A stretch of DNA of 64,000 nt from Bradyrhizobium neotropicale (GTDB lineage: Bacteria > Pseudomonadota > Alphaproteobacteria > Rhizobiales > Xanthobacteraceae), in assembly GCF_001641695.1 (NCBI RefSeq), contig NZ_LSEF01000058.1:44249-108248 (forward strand). Reading direction: 5' to 3'. Positions within the stretch are counted from its first letter, which is position 1; every line of letters begins with the position of its first letter. A program made the translations under genes and the position numbers. Of the stretch, positions 9,325 to 19,743 are shown piece by piece. The notes beneath the pieces are model-generated. The model had not been told where the DNA came from and searched no databases. It worked only from the letters and a program-made list of their open reading frames with translations.

Positions 9325-10536
9325 CTATTTCCACAGCGACTTGTCGGCATCCCAGCGCTGGCCCTTCAGCTCCTTGACGAGCGCCTCGACCGAGCCGTTG
9401 TCGTCGGGCTGGTCGCCCTCCTCGTCGGTCGCCGCCTCGTCCGACAGATTGAGCTTCGCGCCGGTGCTCTCGTCGGCGGTCGTGGTCGAGGGGCTGCCGA
9501 TCCAGAGCATGAGCTTGTCGGTTGAGCCCGGCTTGTCCGCGGAGACGAGGCCGGCGACCTCGATCGTGTCGGTGAGCTCGAGCGCGGGGAAATCCTGGTT
9601 CGGCCGTTTGAAGACGAGCTTGAGCTTGCCGGTGGTCGGGCTGAAGCTCTGCGAGACCGGCTTCGCTGCGAGCGTCCTGCTCAGGACGTTCGAGACGGCG
9701 GTGGCGAGCTTGTCGCGGTTGATCTTGTCGCCGTCGCGCCAGTCGGCGGCAGGGAAGCGGATGGTGCGATCCATTTCGGTCATTCCTGCGGTCCAGCCTG
9801 CGGCGGTGACGCCCGGCATCGCCTTGAGCTTGGCGAGCAGCGCGGGTGCGCGCTCCGGATCGACCGACATGTTGATGGTCTGCTCGCCGGCGCGGAGCGC
9901 GTCGCAGCCGACCGAGAGGCTCGCCAGCGTCACCTCGACGTCCTGGCCCTTCAGGCTCTTCAGGACGTCGGTCGCCGCATCGAGCTTGACCTTGACCGCG
10001 ATCGCTTCCGGCGAGACCTCGGTGAAATCCTTCGGCTGCGGCGTGATGCCGTCGTCGGAGGTCTGGTTGTCCAGAAATTCCTTCTCGCTGAGGTCGGAAT
10101 TGTCGGGGGAGGTGACCTCGGTCACGACCTGGCCGATCGAGATCTGGCCGCGGAATTCAAAGGTGTCGCCGGTCGGCTTGCGCAGCAGCTTGACAGTGAC
10201 CGGCGCCTTCTCGCCGACGCTCTGCGTCGTGCCGGTCAGCGTCTGGCCCGCGACCTGGAGGTTGGCGACGAAGCGGTCCTTGCGGTCGGAATTCTTCGCG
10301 ACGGGATAGCAGACGTCGAGCACGGCCGCGGTGACCGTCTTGCCCTGCCGCGTCTCCTTGAGGATCACGTCGGCATTGCCGTCCATCAGCCCGTCGATCG
10401 AGGTGAAATAGCGCGTCTCCACGCCGCCAGGTGCCGTGGCCTTCGGCGACAGCTTCATCTGGGCGGATGCGACTTCAGGCGAAATGGCAAGCAAAGCCGC
10501 CAGGAGAACAGTCGGGCAGACCAGAGGCGCGCGCAT
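9325..10536 (-). CDS. Periplasmic hypothetical protein
   Basis: A 403-residue protein with a signal peptide (VCPTVLLAALLAISPEVASA/Q). I do not recognise a named domain. The N-terminal part (GGVETRYFTSIDGLMDGNADVILKE) and the acidic stretch DEEGDQPDDNGSVEALVKEL before the end WDADKSLWK give no function. The start at 10536 is set by the signal peptide and a GAGGA about 10 bases upstream; the frame stays open further upstream without looking coding. It lies downstream of groEL on the same strand but is separated by a strong terminator. Confidence 0.7.
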   Translation of the reverse strand: MRAPLVCPTVLLAALLAISPEVASAQMKLSPKATAPGGVETRYFTSIDGLMDGNADVILKETRQGKTVTAAVLDVCYPVAKNSDRKDRFVANLQVAGQTLTGTTQSVGEKAPVTVKLLRKPTGDTFEFRGQISIGQVVTEVTSPDNSDLSEKEFLDNQTSDDGITPQPKDFTEVSPEAIAVKVKLDAATDVLKSLKGQDVEVTLASLSVGCDALRAGEQTINMSVDPERAPALLAKLKAMPGVTAAGWTAGMTEMDRTIRFPAADWRDGDKINRDKLATAVSNVLSRTLAAKPVSQSFSPTTGKLKLVFKRPNQDFPALELTDTIEVAGLVSADKPGSTDKLMLWIGSPSTTTADESTGAKLNLSDEAATDEEGDQPDDNGSVEALVKELKGQRWDADKSLWK

Positions 10537-10624
10537 CGATGAAATCCTCGAGCAATCGAATCGGCGCGCCACCGTAGTGGGTTTTGGCCGTCGGTTGAAT
10601 TGGAAAGCGAGAGGTATCATCGGC

Positions 10625-10654
10625 AAAAAAGAAGGCCGCCCGGAGGCGGCCTTC
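10625..10654 (-). terminator. Rho-independent terminator of groESL
   Basis: On the minus strand, a 10-bp perfect stem (10654-10645 with 10640-10631) with a 4-base loop is followed by six T residues (10630-10625). It lies 28 bases after the groEL stop and should separate the operon from the gene beyond it. Confidence 0.93.
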
Positions 10655-10681
10655 GCACGATCGTAATGGAAGGAACAGGCC

Positions 10682-12316
<1,635 letters not shown>

Positions 12317-12349
12317 CTAACTCCTGAAAAACTTGGATCGATGGGGCGC

Positions 12350-12441
12350 CGCATTTTCCCTCGTCATTGCCGGGCCTGGCCGGCAATTCATCATCATACG
12401 AAGAACGATGGATGCCCGGGTTGGGCCCGGGCATGACGATG
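12350..12441. repeat. Paired-hairpin repeat inside the groES-groEL spacer
   Basis: Starts TCGTCATTGCCGGGCC and ends GGGCCCGGGCATGACGA. Each half forms its own hairpin, and the outer arms (CGTCAT / ATGACG) pair with each other. It occupies most of the space between two co-transcribed genes, so it should be transcribed and form structure in the mRNA. Confidence 0.7.
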
Positions 12442-12472
12442 GAGCATTCAGCGGCGGTTCAGGCTGATGGCC

Positions 12473-12769
12473 TTAGGCCAGCACGCCCATGATGTCCGAC
12501 TCCTTCATGATCAGGAGCTCTTCGTTGTCGATCTTGACTTCGGTGCCCGACCACTTGCCGAACAGCACGCGGTCGCCGACCTTGAGGTCGATCGGGATCA
12601 GCTTGCCGGTCTCGTCGCGGCCGCCCGGGCCGACGGCGACGACTTCACCCTGGGACGGCTTTTCCTTGGCAGTGTCCGGAATGATGATGCCGCCCTTGGT
12701 CTTTTCCTCGGCGTCGATACGTTTGACCACGACACGGTCATGCAGCGGACGAAATTTGGACTTAGCCAT
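12473..12769 (-). CDS. groES: Co-chaperonin GroES (10 kDa)
   Basis: A 98-residue GroES of normal length. It has [13 protein letters not shown] at the N terminus, the mobile loop [18 protein letters not shown] that docks on GroEL, and the conserved end [17 protein letters not shown] (here [14 protein letters not shown]). It forms the heptameric lid of GroEL. It is the first gene of the operon, and the promoter and CIRCE operator lie 94-160 bases upstream. Confidence 0.98.
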   Translation of the reverse strand: MAKSKFRPLHDRVVVKRIDAEEKTKGGIIIPDTAKEKPSQGEVVAVGPGGRDETGKLIPIDLKVGDRVLFGKWSGTEVKIDNEELLIMKESDIMGVLA

Positions 12770-12862
12770 GACGTTTCCCTTTGGAGGCTCGCTTGTCGAA
12801 AACAGCGGAAGTGGGTGAGGGCGGAGCTTCCATCCAACCTCTCCGAGGGTCGAATGGTGCGC

Positions 12863-12889
12863 TTAGCAATCGGTCTTTCCGAGTGCTAA
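12863..12889. promoter_or_regulatory. CIRCE operator (HrcA binding site) of groESL
   Basis: TTAGCAATC-N9-GAGTGCTAA matches the CIRCE consensus TTAGCACTC-N9-GAGTGCTAA with one mismatch in the left arm. It sits between the groES promoter and start codon, the standard position for HrcA repression released on heat stress. Confidence 0.93.
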
Positions 12890-12900
12890 TAGTGCGCCCG

Positions 12901-12929
12901 GAAATATGGCTTGGCCGCGATCCTGTCAA
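12901..12929 (-). promoter_or_regulatory. Sigma-70-type promoter of groESL
   Basis: On the minus strand, TTGACA (12929-12924) is a perfect -35 box, followed after 17 bases by TATTTC (12906-12901) as the -10 box. Transcription should start near 12894, just before the CIRCE element. No better heat-shock sigma promoter was seen. Confidence 0.75.
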
Positions 12930-13085
12930 GCAAAGGTGGTTAAGCGATTGGTGAGGCGGATATAGGATGGTGTTTTCGGAAACTCGTTCGGGGTGTTGGC
13001 GTATAAAAGGACGTCATTGCTCCGGCAGCGGTTTTGCGCTTGGCTGCGGGAGGGGTGTGGCCAAGGTCTTGTTCGGGGGAATGCC

Positions 13086-13607
13086 ATGATCAGTTCAGCT
13101 CAGGCGCGGACGGCTGCCAATCTGGCCGCCGCCTCATTGTTGGCGCTGCTGCTTGGCGCCTGCGGCGGCGGTATGAGCCTGCCGTCCTTCTCCTCGTCCC
13201 AGCCGGCACCCGAGGCCGAGCCCGGCACCGGGCCGGAAATGCCGGCGAGCATCCGCGCCGACGAGATCGTCGGCCGCTGGGGCCTCGCCTCGTTCCAGAA
13301 CCCGGCCGACCGTGCCCGCACCGAAGCCGCCGCGCGTGCACAGTGCAAGAATCCTTATGTGATCGGCGCCGGTTCCTCCGGCGGCGTGATCATGCATCTG
13401 GCCGACCAGGCGACCCCGCAGGAACTGCGGCTCAAGGGCTCGCCGAGCGGCAAGAATTATATCGGACCGTCCGGTCCGACCCCCGGCGAACAGGATCGCG
13501 AGATCGTCTCCTTCGACGGCCGCGTCCTGATCACCCGCTTCATCGACAAGGACGCCGCCACCCGTTACGGCAACATGGTCTACGTCCGCTGCGCGCCGAA
13601 GGCGTGA
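13086..13607 (+). CDS. Predicted lipoprotein, function unknown
   Basis: A 173-residue protein with a type II signal peptide; the lipobox LLGAC puts the lipidated cysteine at residue 26. A Pro/Glu-rich linker follows, then one domain (IVGRWGLASFQNPADRARTEAAARAQC...TRYGNMVYVRCAPKA) with no family that I recognise. GGGGGA lies 5 bases before the ATG at 13086. It is divergent from groESL and followed by a bidirectional terminator. It is likely in the inner leaflet of the outer membrane. Confidence 0.78.
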   Translation: MISSAQARTAANLAAASLLALLLGACGGGMSLPSFSSSQPAPEAEPGTGPEMPASIRADEIVGRWGLASFQNPADRARTEAAARAQCKNPYVIGAGSSGGVIMHLADQATPQELRLKGSPSGKNYIGPSGPTPGEQDREIVSFDGRVLITRFIDKDAATRYGNMVYVRCAPKA

Positions 13608-13641
13608 CCACTCGTCGTTGCGAGGTTCGCTCGCAACGACA

Positions 13642-13671
13642 AAAAAACGCCGGCGAGAGCCGGCGTTTTTT
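13642..13671. terminator. Bidirectional Rho-independent terminator
   Basis: A 13-bp perfect stem (13642-13654 with 13659-13671) with a GAGA loop has A6 on the left arm and T6 on the right, so it can stop both the lipoprotein gene (+) and the convergent cheZ (-). Confidence 0.92.
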
Positions 13672-13692
13672 ATTTTCGCTATCTCCGTCCGC

Positions 13693-14466
13693 TCAGTCGA
13701 ACAGCGCGTCGATGTCGTCCTGCGAGGCATGGCCGACGTCGCCGGTGAGTTTCGGACCGTTGAGCAGCTTGGCGTCCTCGTCGCGGGTGTCGATGATCGG
13801 CGGCGCATGCGCCTTGATCGCGTCGACGCCGCCCCAGATGTCCATCATCGCATTGATGTGCTGCTCGATGAACTTCATCGTGGTCATGACCTTGTTGATG
13901 CGCTGGCCGGTCAGGTCCTGGAAGTTGCAGGCCTCGAAGATCGAGATGACGCGTTCCTGGATATCGTCGGCGAGCCGCTTCTGCTGGTCGATCGAGTCCA
14001 CCTTGGACAGCGCGGATGCGGCCTGGTCGATCGATTCGGCGGCTTCAAGGATCTGCTGGGTCGCCTGCTCGGTGCCGCCGACGACCGCGCCGAGCTCGCC
14101 ATTGACCTTTGCCATCTCCTCGCCGTTGAAGCTCTTGCCGTGCAGCACCGCGATCTCGCGCTTGGTGCGGCTGATGGCGTCGTGAATGAGGTCGAGCTCG
14201 ACCTTGAGCTTCTCGCACTGCTCGATCTGGGCGCGATAGGTTTCCAGCATCGCGCGCGCATCGGCAACTTCCTGCGCCATGACGGTTTCGCTCGGCGGCA
14301 GCGCGGCGTGGGCTGCGTGACTGCTGCGGGCCATCTGTGCACGGATCGCGCGCAGCTCGGCCATGATCTCGCTATGCATCGGAAGGGCCTCGTCGATTAC
14401 TTCAGGAATTGGCATCTCGCCGACGACAGCTTCCTCGACGCGAAAACGTTTGCGGTGAACAGCCAT
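13693..14466 (-). CDS. cheZ: CheZ-family protein phosphatase (chemotaxis)
   Basis: A 257-residue helical protein. The motif CNFQDLTGQRINKVM carries Asp184 and Gln188, matching the catalytic Asp and Gln of the CheZ phosphatase motif, which dephosphorylates CheY-P. The long amphipathic helices before it fit the CheZ hairpin, and the acidic C-terminal tail ASQDDIDALFD fits the CheY-docking peptide. GGGGGGAG lies upstream of the ATG. No che or fla genes are within reach, so the gene is an orphan. CheZ was long considered rare in alphaproteobacteria. Family call is good; the target is inferred. Confidence 0.8.
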   Translation of the reverse strand: MAVHRKRFRVEEAVVGEMPIPEVIDEALPMHSEIMAELRAIRAQMARSSHAAHAALPPSETVMAQEVADARAMLETYRAQIEQCEKLKVELDLIHDAISRTKREIAVLHGKSFNGEEMAKVNGELGAVVGGTEQATQQILEAAESIDQAASALSKVDSIDQQKRLADDIQERVISIFEACNFQDLTGQRINKVMTTMKFIEQHINAMMDIWGGVDAIKAHAPPIIDTRDEDAKLLNGPKLTGDVGHASQDDIDALFD

Positions 14467-14782
14467 TAGGATACTCCCCCCACCTCACTCACGCGTCTTT
14501 GTAGGCAGAAGCGATTTAACACGAAGTTCACAGCGGGAACTGTGATGCGGCCGCGGGCGACGGCGCGCAAAGGAGCGATTAACCATGCGAATTCGCCGTT
14601 CACCGAAAATAAACGCTGATCGCCAAATTGCACCCGTGCTGACAGCGTGGTGAATCGAAACGCCTGATACGTTTACCAAACCGATTTGCTTTTGAGCTTT
14701 ATTGACCACGTCGGGAAGCGCGGATCAGCCAGGCGCTCTCCACGACGAATGCGATCTAGACGAAACAGTACAGAGTACGTCG
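14467..14782. other. Divergent intergenic region, cheZ / L,D-transpeptidase
   Basis: About 316 bases between two divergent genes. It must hold both promoters, but no clear -35/-10 pair, operator palindrome or small gene was recognised. Confidence 0.4.
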
Positions 14783-15601
14783 ATGTTCAAGAGAATGTCT
14801 GTCGCGCTGCTCGGCAGCGCTTGCACCTTCATGGCCGGCGCTGACAGCGCGAGCGCCTTCGACAATACCGTGCCGAACGATCCGCCCGCGGTGCTCTACG
14901 CGCCGCAGGTCCCGCCGGCACCGGTGCGCGTCGCCTCCAACTCGAACATGAATTCGAACATGGGCGGCGGCTTCATCGAGTTCTTGTTCGGCGATGCCCC
15001 CGGGCGCGGCCGGACCTATTATCCGCAGCAACAGCAGCCGATGTATCAGCAGCAGCCGGCCTATTACGACCAGCGCCGTATGCCGCCGATGGGCGGTGAC
15101 CCGCAGATGCAGGGCGCGGTTCAACAGGAGGGGATCGACCCGCGGCAGCGTCCGTTCGATCCGAAATTCGAGAAACAACTCGTTGACTATAGCGGCAAGG
15201 AAAGTGCCGGCACCATCGTGGTCGATTCTTCGAACAAGTTCCTCTATCTCGTCGAAGGCAACGGCAGGGCGCTGCGCTACGGCATCGGCGTCGGACGCGA
15301 GGGCTTTACCTGGACCGGCGTGAAGTCGATCACGGCCAAGCGCGAATGGCCGGACTGGACACCGCCGGCCGAGATGATCGCCCGCCGTCCCGACCTGCCG
15401 CGGCACATGGAGGGCGGTCCTGAAAACCCGCTTGGCGCGCGCGCGATGTATCTGGGCTCGACGCTCTACCGCATCCACGGCTCCAACGAGCCCTGGACCA
15501 TCGGCACCAACGTCTCCTCGGGCTGCATCCGCATGCGCAACGAGGACGTCATCGACCTCTATGGCCGCGTCAATGTCGGTACCAAGGTCGTGGTGATGTG
15601 A
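14783..15601 (+). CDS. Periplasmic L,D-transpeptidase (YkuD domain)
   Basis: A 272-residue protein with a signal peptide (SVALLGSACTFMAGADSASA). A Gln/Pro/Tyr-rich low-complexity stretch at about 75-120 precedes a YkuD domain. The catalytic signature is complete: HGSNEPWTIG, then SSGCIRM with the nucleophilic Cys near residue 248. Such enzymes make 3-3 peptidoglycan cross-links or attach proteins to peptidoglycan. ATG 14783 is chosen because the signal peptide begins there; upstream in-frame codons do not look coding. The ribosome-binding site is weak. Confidence 0.9.
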   Translation: MFKRMSVALLGSACTFMAGADSASAFDNTVPNDPPAVLYAPQVPPAPVRVASNSNMNSNMGGGFIEFLFGDAPGRGRTYYPQQQQPMYQQQPAYYDQRRMPPMGGDPQMQGAVQQEGIDPRQRPFDPKFEKQLVDYSGKESAGTIVVDSSNKFLYLVEGNGRALRYGIGVGREGFTWTGVKSITAKREWPDWTPPAEMIARRPDLPRHMEGGPENPLGARAMYLGSTLYRIHGSNEPWTIGTNVSSGCIRMRNEDVIDLYGRVNVGTKVVVM

Positions 15602-15619
15602 GGCCAAGCGCTCGCTGCT

Positions 15620-15770
15620 TACCCTCTCCCCTTGTTGTGGGAGAGGGTGGTTTCGCGGAACGCGAAGCCGGGTGAGGGGGTCTCTCCGCGAGTAAACCGC
15701 ATCCGCATGCGCGGAGAAAACCCCTCATCCGGCGCTTTGCGCCACCTTCGCCCACAAAGGGAGAAGGGAA
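15620..15770. repeat. Large inverted repeat (CCCTCTCCC type)
   Basis: Two imperfect complementary arms (about 15620-15680 and 15720-15770) share the CTCTCCC...GGGTGAGGGG theme. A related half-element is at 21060-21115. This looks like an intergenic repeat family, not a gene. Confidence 0.65.
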
Positions 15771-15791
15771 GAGTTCTGGGCATTAAACGAG

Positions 15792-15820
15792 AACGGCCGC
15801 CTTATCGGCGGCCGTTTTGT
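15792..15820 (+). terminator. Rho-independent terminator of the L,D-transpeptidase gene
   Basis: A 10-bp perfect stem (15792-15801 with 15807-15816) around TTATC, followed by TTTTGTTT. On the other strand the run after the stem is poorer, so it mainly serves the plus strand. Confidence 0.75.
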
Positions 15821-15840
15821 TTGACGCAGGAAGAGTAGCA

Positions 15841-16665
15841 TTACGCGTAATCGCTGCCGCCATCGTCGTCGCCGCCGAAATCGCTGTCGTCGGCCATGTC
15901 CGTGTTGTCGTCGTCGTGATCGTCGTCGTAGTTCTGATCGTTGTCATTGCGATCGTCGTTCGACGCCTGGTCGACGAAGCCCTGTCGGGAATCGTCGCTG
16001 CGGTTCGAGCCGATATCGTTGAGGCCGGCATCGCGCGCGAGCGAGCCGCCGGACTGGTCGCTGCCGCCCCACGGGCTGCCGCCGCCGCGGTCCCCGGCGA
16101 TGCTGGTATCGCCAAAGGCCTGCTGATGCGGTCCGCCCATCATGTTGCGGATGCTTGAGAGCAGCAGCGAGCCGCCGACGACACCTGCGGCCGCGGCCGC
16201 GGCCGTGCCGAGGAAGGAGCCGCCGCCACCGCCGACCGGCGGGGCGCCATAGCCCTGGCCCTGACCATAAGCCTGTCCGTAGGGCGGCTGGCCGTAACCC
16301 GGCTGCGTTTGCTGCATCGCCTGGCCGGTGTTCCACACCGGCCGCGAGTCACGCGGCGGCACGTTCGGAACCGAGCCGCGCGAGGGGCTCGCGCCGAACA
16401 GCGACTCGCGCATGGAGTCCAGGAAGCCGCCGGACTGCGCCTGCTCCGGCGCGTGGGCCGCCTCCAGCTCCTGGATGCGGGCATGGGCGCGCTTCAGCGC
16501 CTCGTCCTGCAACAGCACGGTCTGCACCAGCGCATAGATCGCGCCGGGCGCCTTGCGCAGGCCATCGGAGATCGCGGCGATCGCATCGGGATCGCGCGGT
16601 GCATTCTCGAGTTTCGAAAGCCGATCGAAAAGCTCGTCGACGAGCTGGCGTTCCTGCGGCGTCAT
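15841..16665 (-). CDS. DUF2076 family protein with acidic tail
   Basis: A 274-residue protein. The first 90 residues (MTPQERQLVDELFDRLSKLE...AIYALVQTVLLQDEALKRAHARIQELEAA) are the conserved helical DUF2076 start. Then follow a Gly/Gln/Tyr/Pro-rich low-complexity part, a short hydrophobic Ala/Gly segment (SFLGTAAAAAAGVVGGSLLL) and a C-terminal tail that is almost only Asp, Asn and Ser (DDDHDDDNTDMADDSDFGG). The family is common in alphaproteobacteria and its role is unknown. The tail could bind cations. Confidence 0.85.
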   Translation of the reverse strand: MTPQERQLVDELFDRLSKLENAPRDPDAIAAISDGLRKAPGAIYALVQTVLLQDEALKRAHARIQELEAAHAPEQAQSGGFLDSMRESLFGASPSRGSVPNVPPRDSRPVWNTGQAMQQTQPGYGQPPYGQAYGQGQGYGAPPVGGGGGSFLGTAAAAAAGVVGGSLLLSSIRNMMGGPHQQAFGDTSIAGDRGGGSPWGGSDQSGGSLARDAGLNDIGSNRSDDSRQGFVDQASNDDRNDNDQNYDDDHDDDNTDMADDSDFGGDDDGGSDYA

Positions 16666-16789
16666 GGTCAGTCTCCTTTGCGCGAAACATGCGCGTCGAA
16701 GATGTAGGGTTCCAATGTGGCCCCAACAGTGGCCTGCGGATTAAATTTCGGTATGCGACAAGCTGCCCGGCAGCCTGCCTTCGGCCGTT

Positions 16790-17635
16790 TCATGCCAATG
16801 TCACGTTGCTTGACCCAAGCAGGCGCGGGAACGCGTCGCTGGCGAGATAGGCATGCTCGCGCTCGCGCACATCCGTCATCGGGTCGAGGCCGGTGAGGAC
16901 ATCGTCGACGAAGCCGGGGTGGCACATGATGAGGCCGCCATCCGGCAGGCCCTGGATGAATTGCTGCATCAGCGCGCCGAAATCGGCGGCCCGCGTGAAG
17001 TCATAGGCGCCGGCAAAGGCGGGATTGAAGCCGAGGCCGGCACGGCGGGCGCGCTGGCGGAATTGCGCGCTGAGGACATCGAGCACCAGCGCCTTGGGCG
17101 AAGCCAGCCGTTGCGCCAGCGGCAGGTCGCGGCCGCCCTGGCGCACCCACGCCTTTGGCGCGACCTCGCTGACCGCATCGACAAAGCCGTCGCGCACCTG
17201 CGGAAAGAGCTGCACATGCTGATGGCCGTCGACGAAATCCGGCGCACGGCCGAAGGCTTCCGCGAAGGCCGCGAGCTGCGCCTTCACCTCATTGCGAAAG
17301 AATTCGCGGTCGAGCCGCCGGGTAAGGCCTGCGCGCAGCAGTTTCGGAAATCCTAAGAACATGTCGCCGTCGAGCGGACGGAAATGCATGGTGAGCGGCC
17401 GGAACGGCGCCGACAGCGTCACGTGCAGTCCGATCGCGCAACGCGGGCTGTTCTTGGCTGCGGCGTTCAGCGCGTCGATCTCGCCGTGGTCGATCGCGGG
17501 ACCGACCATCATCACCGAAGTGGCGTTGAGGCGGCCGCGTTCGATCAAATCGCGGATGGCGCGGTTGACGCCGGGGCTGATGCCGTAGTCGTCGGCACAG
17601 AGCCAGATCCGCCGCGGCGTCGCGGCCTCGCTCAT
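16790..17635 (-). CDS. ChbG/HpnK (YdjC) family sugar deacetylase
   Basis: A 281-residue carbohydrate deacetylase. The metal site is visible: Asp pair in LCADDYGISPGVN, His in AIGLHVTLS, and HxxH-type DGHQHVQ. Family members remove N-acetyl groups from amino sugars (ChbG, HpnK, Francisella NaxD). Its start overlaps the end of the preceding glycosyltransferase gene by four bases, so the two are translationally coupled. That pairing fits deacetylation of a polyprenyl-phosphate-linked HexNAc (see findings). No hopanoid genes are adjacent, so HpnK itself is less likely. Confidence 0.85.
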   Translation of the reverse strand: MSEAATPRRIWLCADDYGISPGVNRAIRDLIERGRLNATSVMMVGPAIDHGEIDALNAAAKNSPRCAIGLHVTLSAPFRPLTMHFRPLDGDMFLGFPKLLRAGLTRRLDREFFRNEVKAQLAAFAEAFGRAPDFVDGHQHVQLFPQVRDGFVDAVSEVAPKAWVRQGGRDLPLAQRLASPKALVLDVLSAQFRQRARRAGLGFNPAFAGAYDFTRAADFGALMQQFIQGLPDGGLIMCHPGFVDDVLTGLDPMTDVREREHAYLASDAFPRLLGSSNVTLA

Positions 17636-18678
17636 TCGGCCGCCGTCCTCTTCGAGGCGTCGTCGGCCGTGTCGGTCTCGAAGCGCTTCTCGCTGTGCTC
17701 GGCAACGAAGTAGATCGGGCGCGCCTTCAGCTCGGACAGGATCTTACCGATATATTCGCCGACAATGCCGATCATGATGAGCTGCACGCCGCCGATCGTC
17801 ATCAGGCCGACCACGAGCGAGGGATAGCCGGGCACCTGCTTGCCGGTGGTCCAGACCTCCCAGAGGATCGAGAGGCCGAACAGGAACGCGCCGCCTGCCA
17901 GGATCACGCCGAGCAGGCTGGCAAAGCGCAGCGGCGCCACCGAGAACGAAGTCAGGCCCTCGATCGACAGGCCGAGCAGGCGTGCGGCGTTGAACGTGGT
18001 CACGCCATGGGTGCGCGGCGCCGGCTCGTAGTCGACGCGGATCTGGCGGAAACCGATCCAGCTTGCGAGCCCCTTGAAGAAGCGGTTGCGCTCCGGCAAC
18101 TGCCTGAGTGCTGCCACCGCACGCGGTGACAGCAGGCGGAAGTCGCCGGCGTCCTCGGGGATCTTCTGGCGCGCGCCCCAGTTGATCAGCGCGTAGAAGC
18201 CGTGCACGGCGAGCCGCCGCAGGAAGGTCTCGTTGTCGCGATGCGCCTTGGCGGTATAGACGACGTCGTAGCCGTCTTCGATCCAGTGCCGCACGAGCTG
18301 CTCGACCAGGGCCGGCGGATGCTGGCCGTCGCCGTCCATGAACATCACGGCGCCGCGGCGGGCATGATCGAGGCCGGCCATCAGCGCCGCCTCCTTGCCG
18401 AAATTGCGCGACAGCGAGACCACCTGGACATCGAGCGCGTCGGCGGGCAGTGCGCGGGCGATCGACAGCGTCGCATCCGCGCTGCCGTCGTCGACATAGA
18501 CGACCTCGCAAGACAGGCGGTAGCGCTGCCGCAGGGTCCTGGCGAGCTCGCAGATCCGCTCGTGCAGGATCGAAAGTCCCGCGGCCTCATTGTAGACGGG
18601 GACGACAATCGACAGCCCCTTCGCCGCGGCGTTGGCCACGGTGGTCGTCAGGGTGGAAACGTCAGAGCCCAGCGTCAT
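17632..18678 (-). CDS. GT2 polyprenyl-phosphate glycosyltransferase (ArnC/GtrB/FlmF2 type)
   Basis: A 348-residue enzyme. The N-terminal GT-A domain has LSIVVPVYNEAAGL, VVYVDDGSADATL and the metal-binding MDGDGQHPP. Two C-terminal membrane helices (about 255-280 and 290-315) anchor it, as in DPM1-like enzymes that load a sugar onto undecaprenyl phosphate at the cytosolic face. It forms a two-gene operon with the downstream deacetylase (ATGA-type overlap). The sugar donor cannot be read from the sequence. Confidence 0.88.
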   Translation of the reverse strand: MTLGSDVSTLTTTVANAAAKGLSIVVPVYNEAAGLSILHERICELARTLRQRYRLSCEVVYVDDGSADATLSIARALPADALDVQVVSLSRNFGKEAALMAGLDHARRGAVMFMDGDGQHPPALVEQLVRHWIEDGYDVVYTAKAHRDNETFLRRLAVHGFYALINWGARQKIPEDAGDFRLLSPRAVAALRQLPERNRFFKGLASWIGFRQIRVDYEPAPRTHGVTTFNAARLLGLSIEGLTSFSVAPLRFASLLGVILAGGAFLFGLSILWEVWTTGKQVPGYPSLVVGLMTIGGVQLIMIGIVGEYIGKILSELKARPIYFVAEHSEKRFETDTADDASKRTAAE

Positions 18679-18765
18679 CGATCAAGGTTCCACAGACCTT
18701 CAATTGTTCCAAACAGCATATGGTAGCTGCCGCTTGCTGTCGCTACGCTGAATGAACCCCGGGTC

Positions 18766-19743
18766 TCACCGCCGCAGGAATGTCTCGAGCTTGGCGAACA
18801 GCGGGTTCTCCCGGTCGAACACGTAATCGAGCGAACCGACCGACACCGTCTCGGCGCCATGGTCGCGCAGGAAGCTCGCGAGCGCATAGAGCTGGCCCGG
18901 CGGGCAGTGCAACGTGAGCATGCCCGACGAGGTCGGCCCGCCGAACGGGGTTTCGACGCCGAACCGGCTGTGAGCTTCGCCGAGCAGGGCGGCGTCGCAC
19001 TGGCGGAATCGGGTGCGGACCTCGCGGTATTTGGTGGCCCGCGCCCGCGCCGCGATGTGATCCAGGATGACGCGCGCGGTCTCCCGGGCCTGCGGCGACC
19101 AGTCGGCGTCCCTGGAGGCGACCAGATTGGCCTGGCTACGCAGCATCACGCCGTCGTCGAGCACCCTCAATCCGTTGGCGGCGAGCGTCGCGCCGGTCGT
19201 GGTGATGTCGACGATCAGCTCGGCGGCGCCGGCCGCCGGCGCACCTTCGGTCGCACCGGCGCTTTCGACGATGCGGTAGTCGACGATGCCGTGGCTCGAG
19301 AAGAAGGCGCGGGTGAGGTTGATGAACTTGGTCGCGACCCGCATCCGCATGTGATGCTGCTCGCGGAAGCCGGTGGTGACGTCGTCGAGGTCGGCCATGG
19401 TGCGGACGTCGATCCAGGCCTGCGGCACGGCGACGACAACGTCGGCGTAGCCGAAGCCGAGCCCCTCGATCAGGGACACGCGCGTGTCGGCGTCCGCGAT
19501 GTTCTCGCGCACCAGATCTTCGCCGGTGACGCCGAGATGCGCGAAGCCGCGGGCCAGTTGCGAGGCGATCTCGCTCGCCGAGAGATAGGCGACCTCGACA
19601 TTGTCGAGGCCTGCGATCGTGCCGCGATAGTCGCGGGCGCCGCCGGCCTTCGACAGCTTGAGGCCTGCACGGGCGAAAAAGGCCTCGGTGTTTTCCTGAA
19701 GGCGGCCCTTGGAGGGAACGGCCAGGACGAATGGCGCGCTCAT
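18766..19743 (-). CDS. hisG: ATP phosphoribosyltransferase catalytic subunit
   Basis: A 325-residue HisG, first enzyme of histidine biosynthesis, joining ATP and PRPP. The N terminus ([19 protein letters not shown]), the ITGDEDL-like [14 protein letters not shown] and the PRPP loop region [18 protein letters not shown] are visible. It is longer than short-form HisG (about 210-230) and has an extra C-terminal region ([19 protein letters not shown]). It overlaps hisZ by four bases; hisZ is transcribed first. Confidence 0.95.
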   Translation of the reverse strand: MSAPFVLAVPSKGRLQENTEAFFARAGLKLSKAGGARDYRGTIAGLDNVEVAYLSASEIASQLARGFAHLGVTGEDLVRENIADADTRVSLIEGLGFGYADVVVAVPQAWIDVRTMADLDDVTTGFREQHHMRMRVATKFINLTRAFFSSHGIVDYRIVESAGATEGAPAAGAAELIVDITTTGATLAANGLRVLDDGVMLRSQANLVASRDADWSPQARETARVILDHIAARARATKYREVRTRFRQCDAALLGEAHSRFGVETPFGGPTSSGMLTLHCPPGQLYALASFLRDHGAETVSVGSLDYVFDRENPLFAKLETFLRR

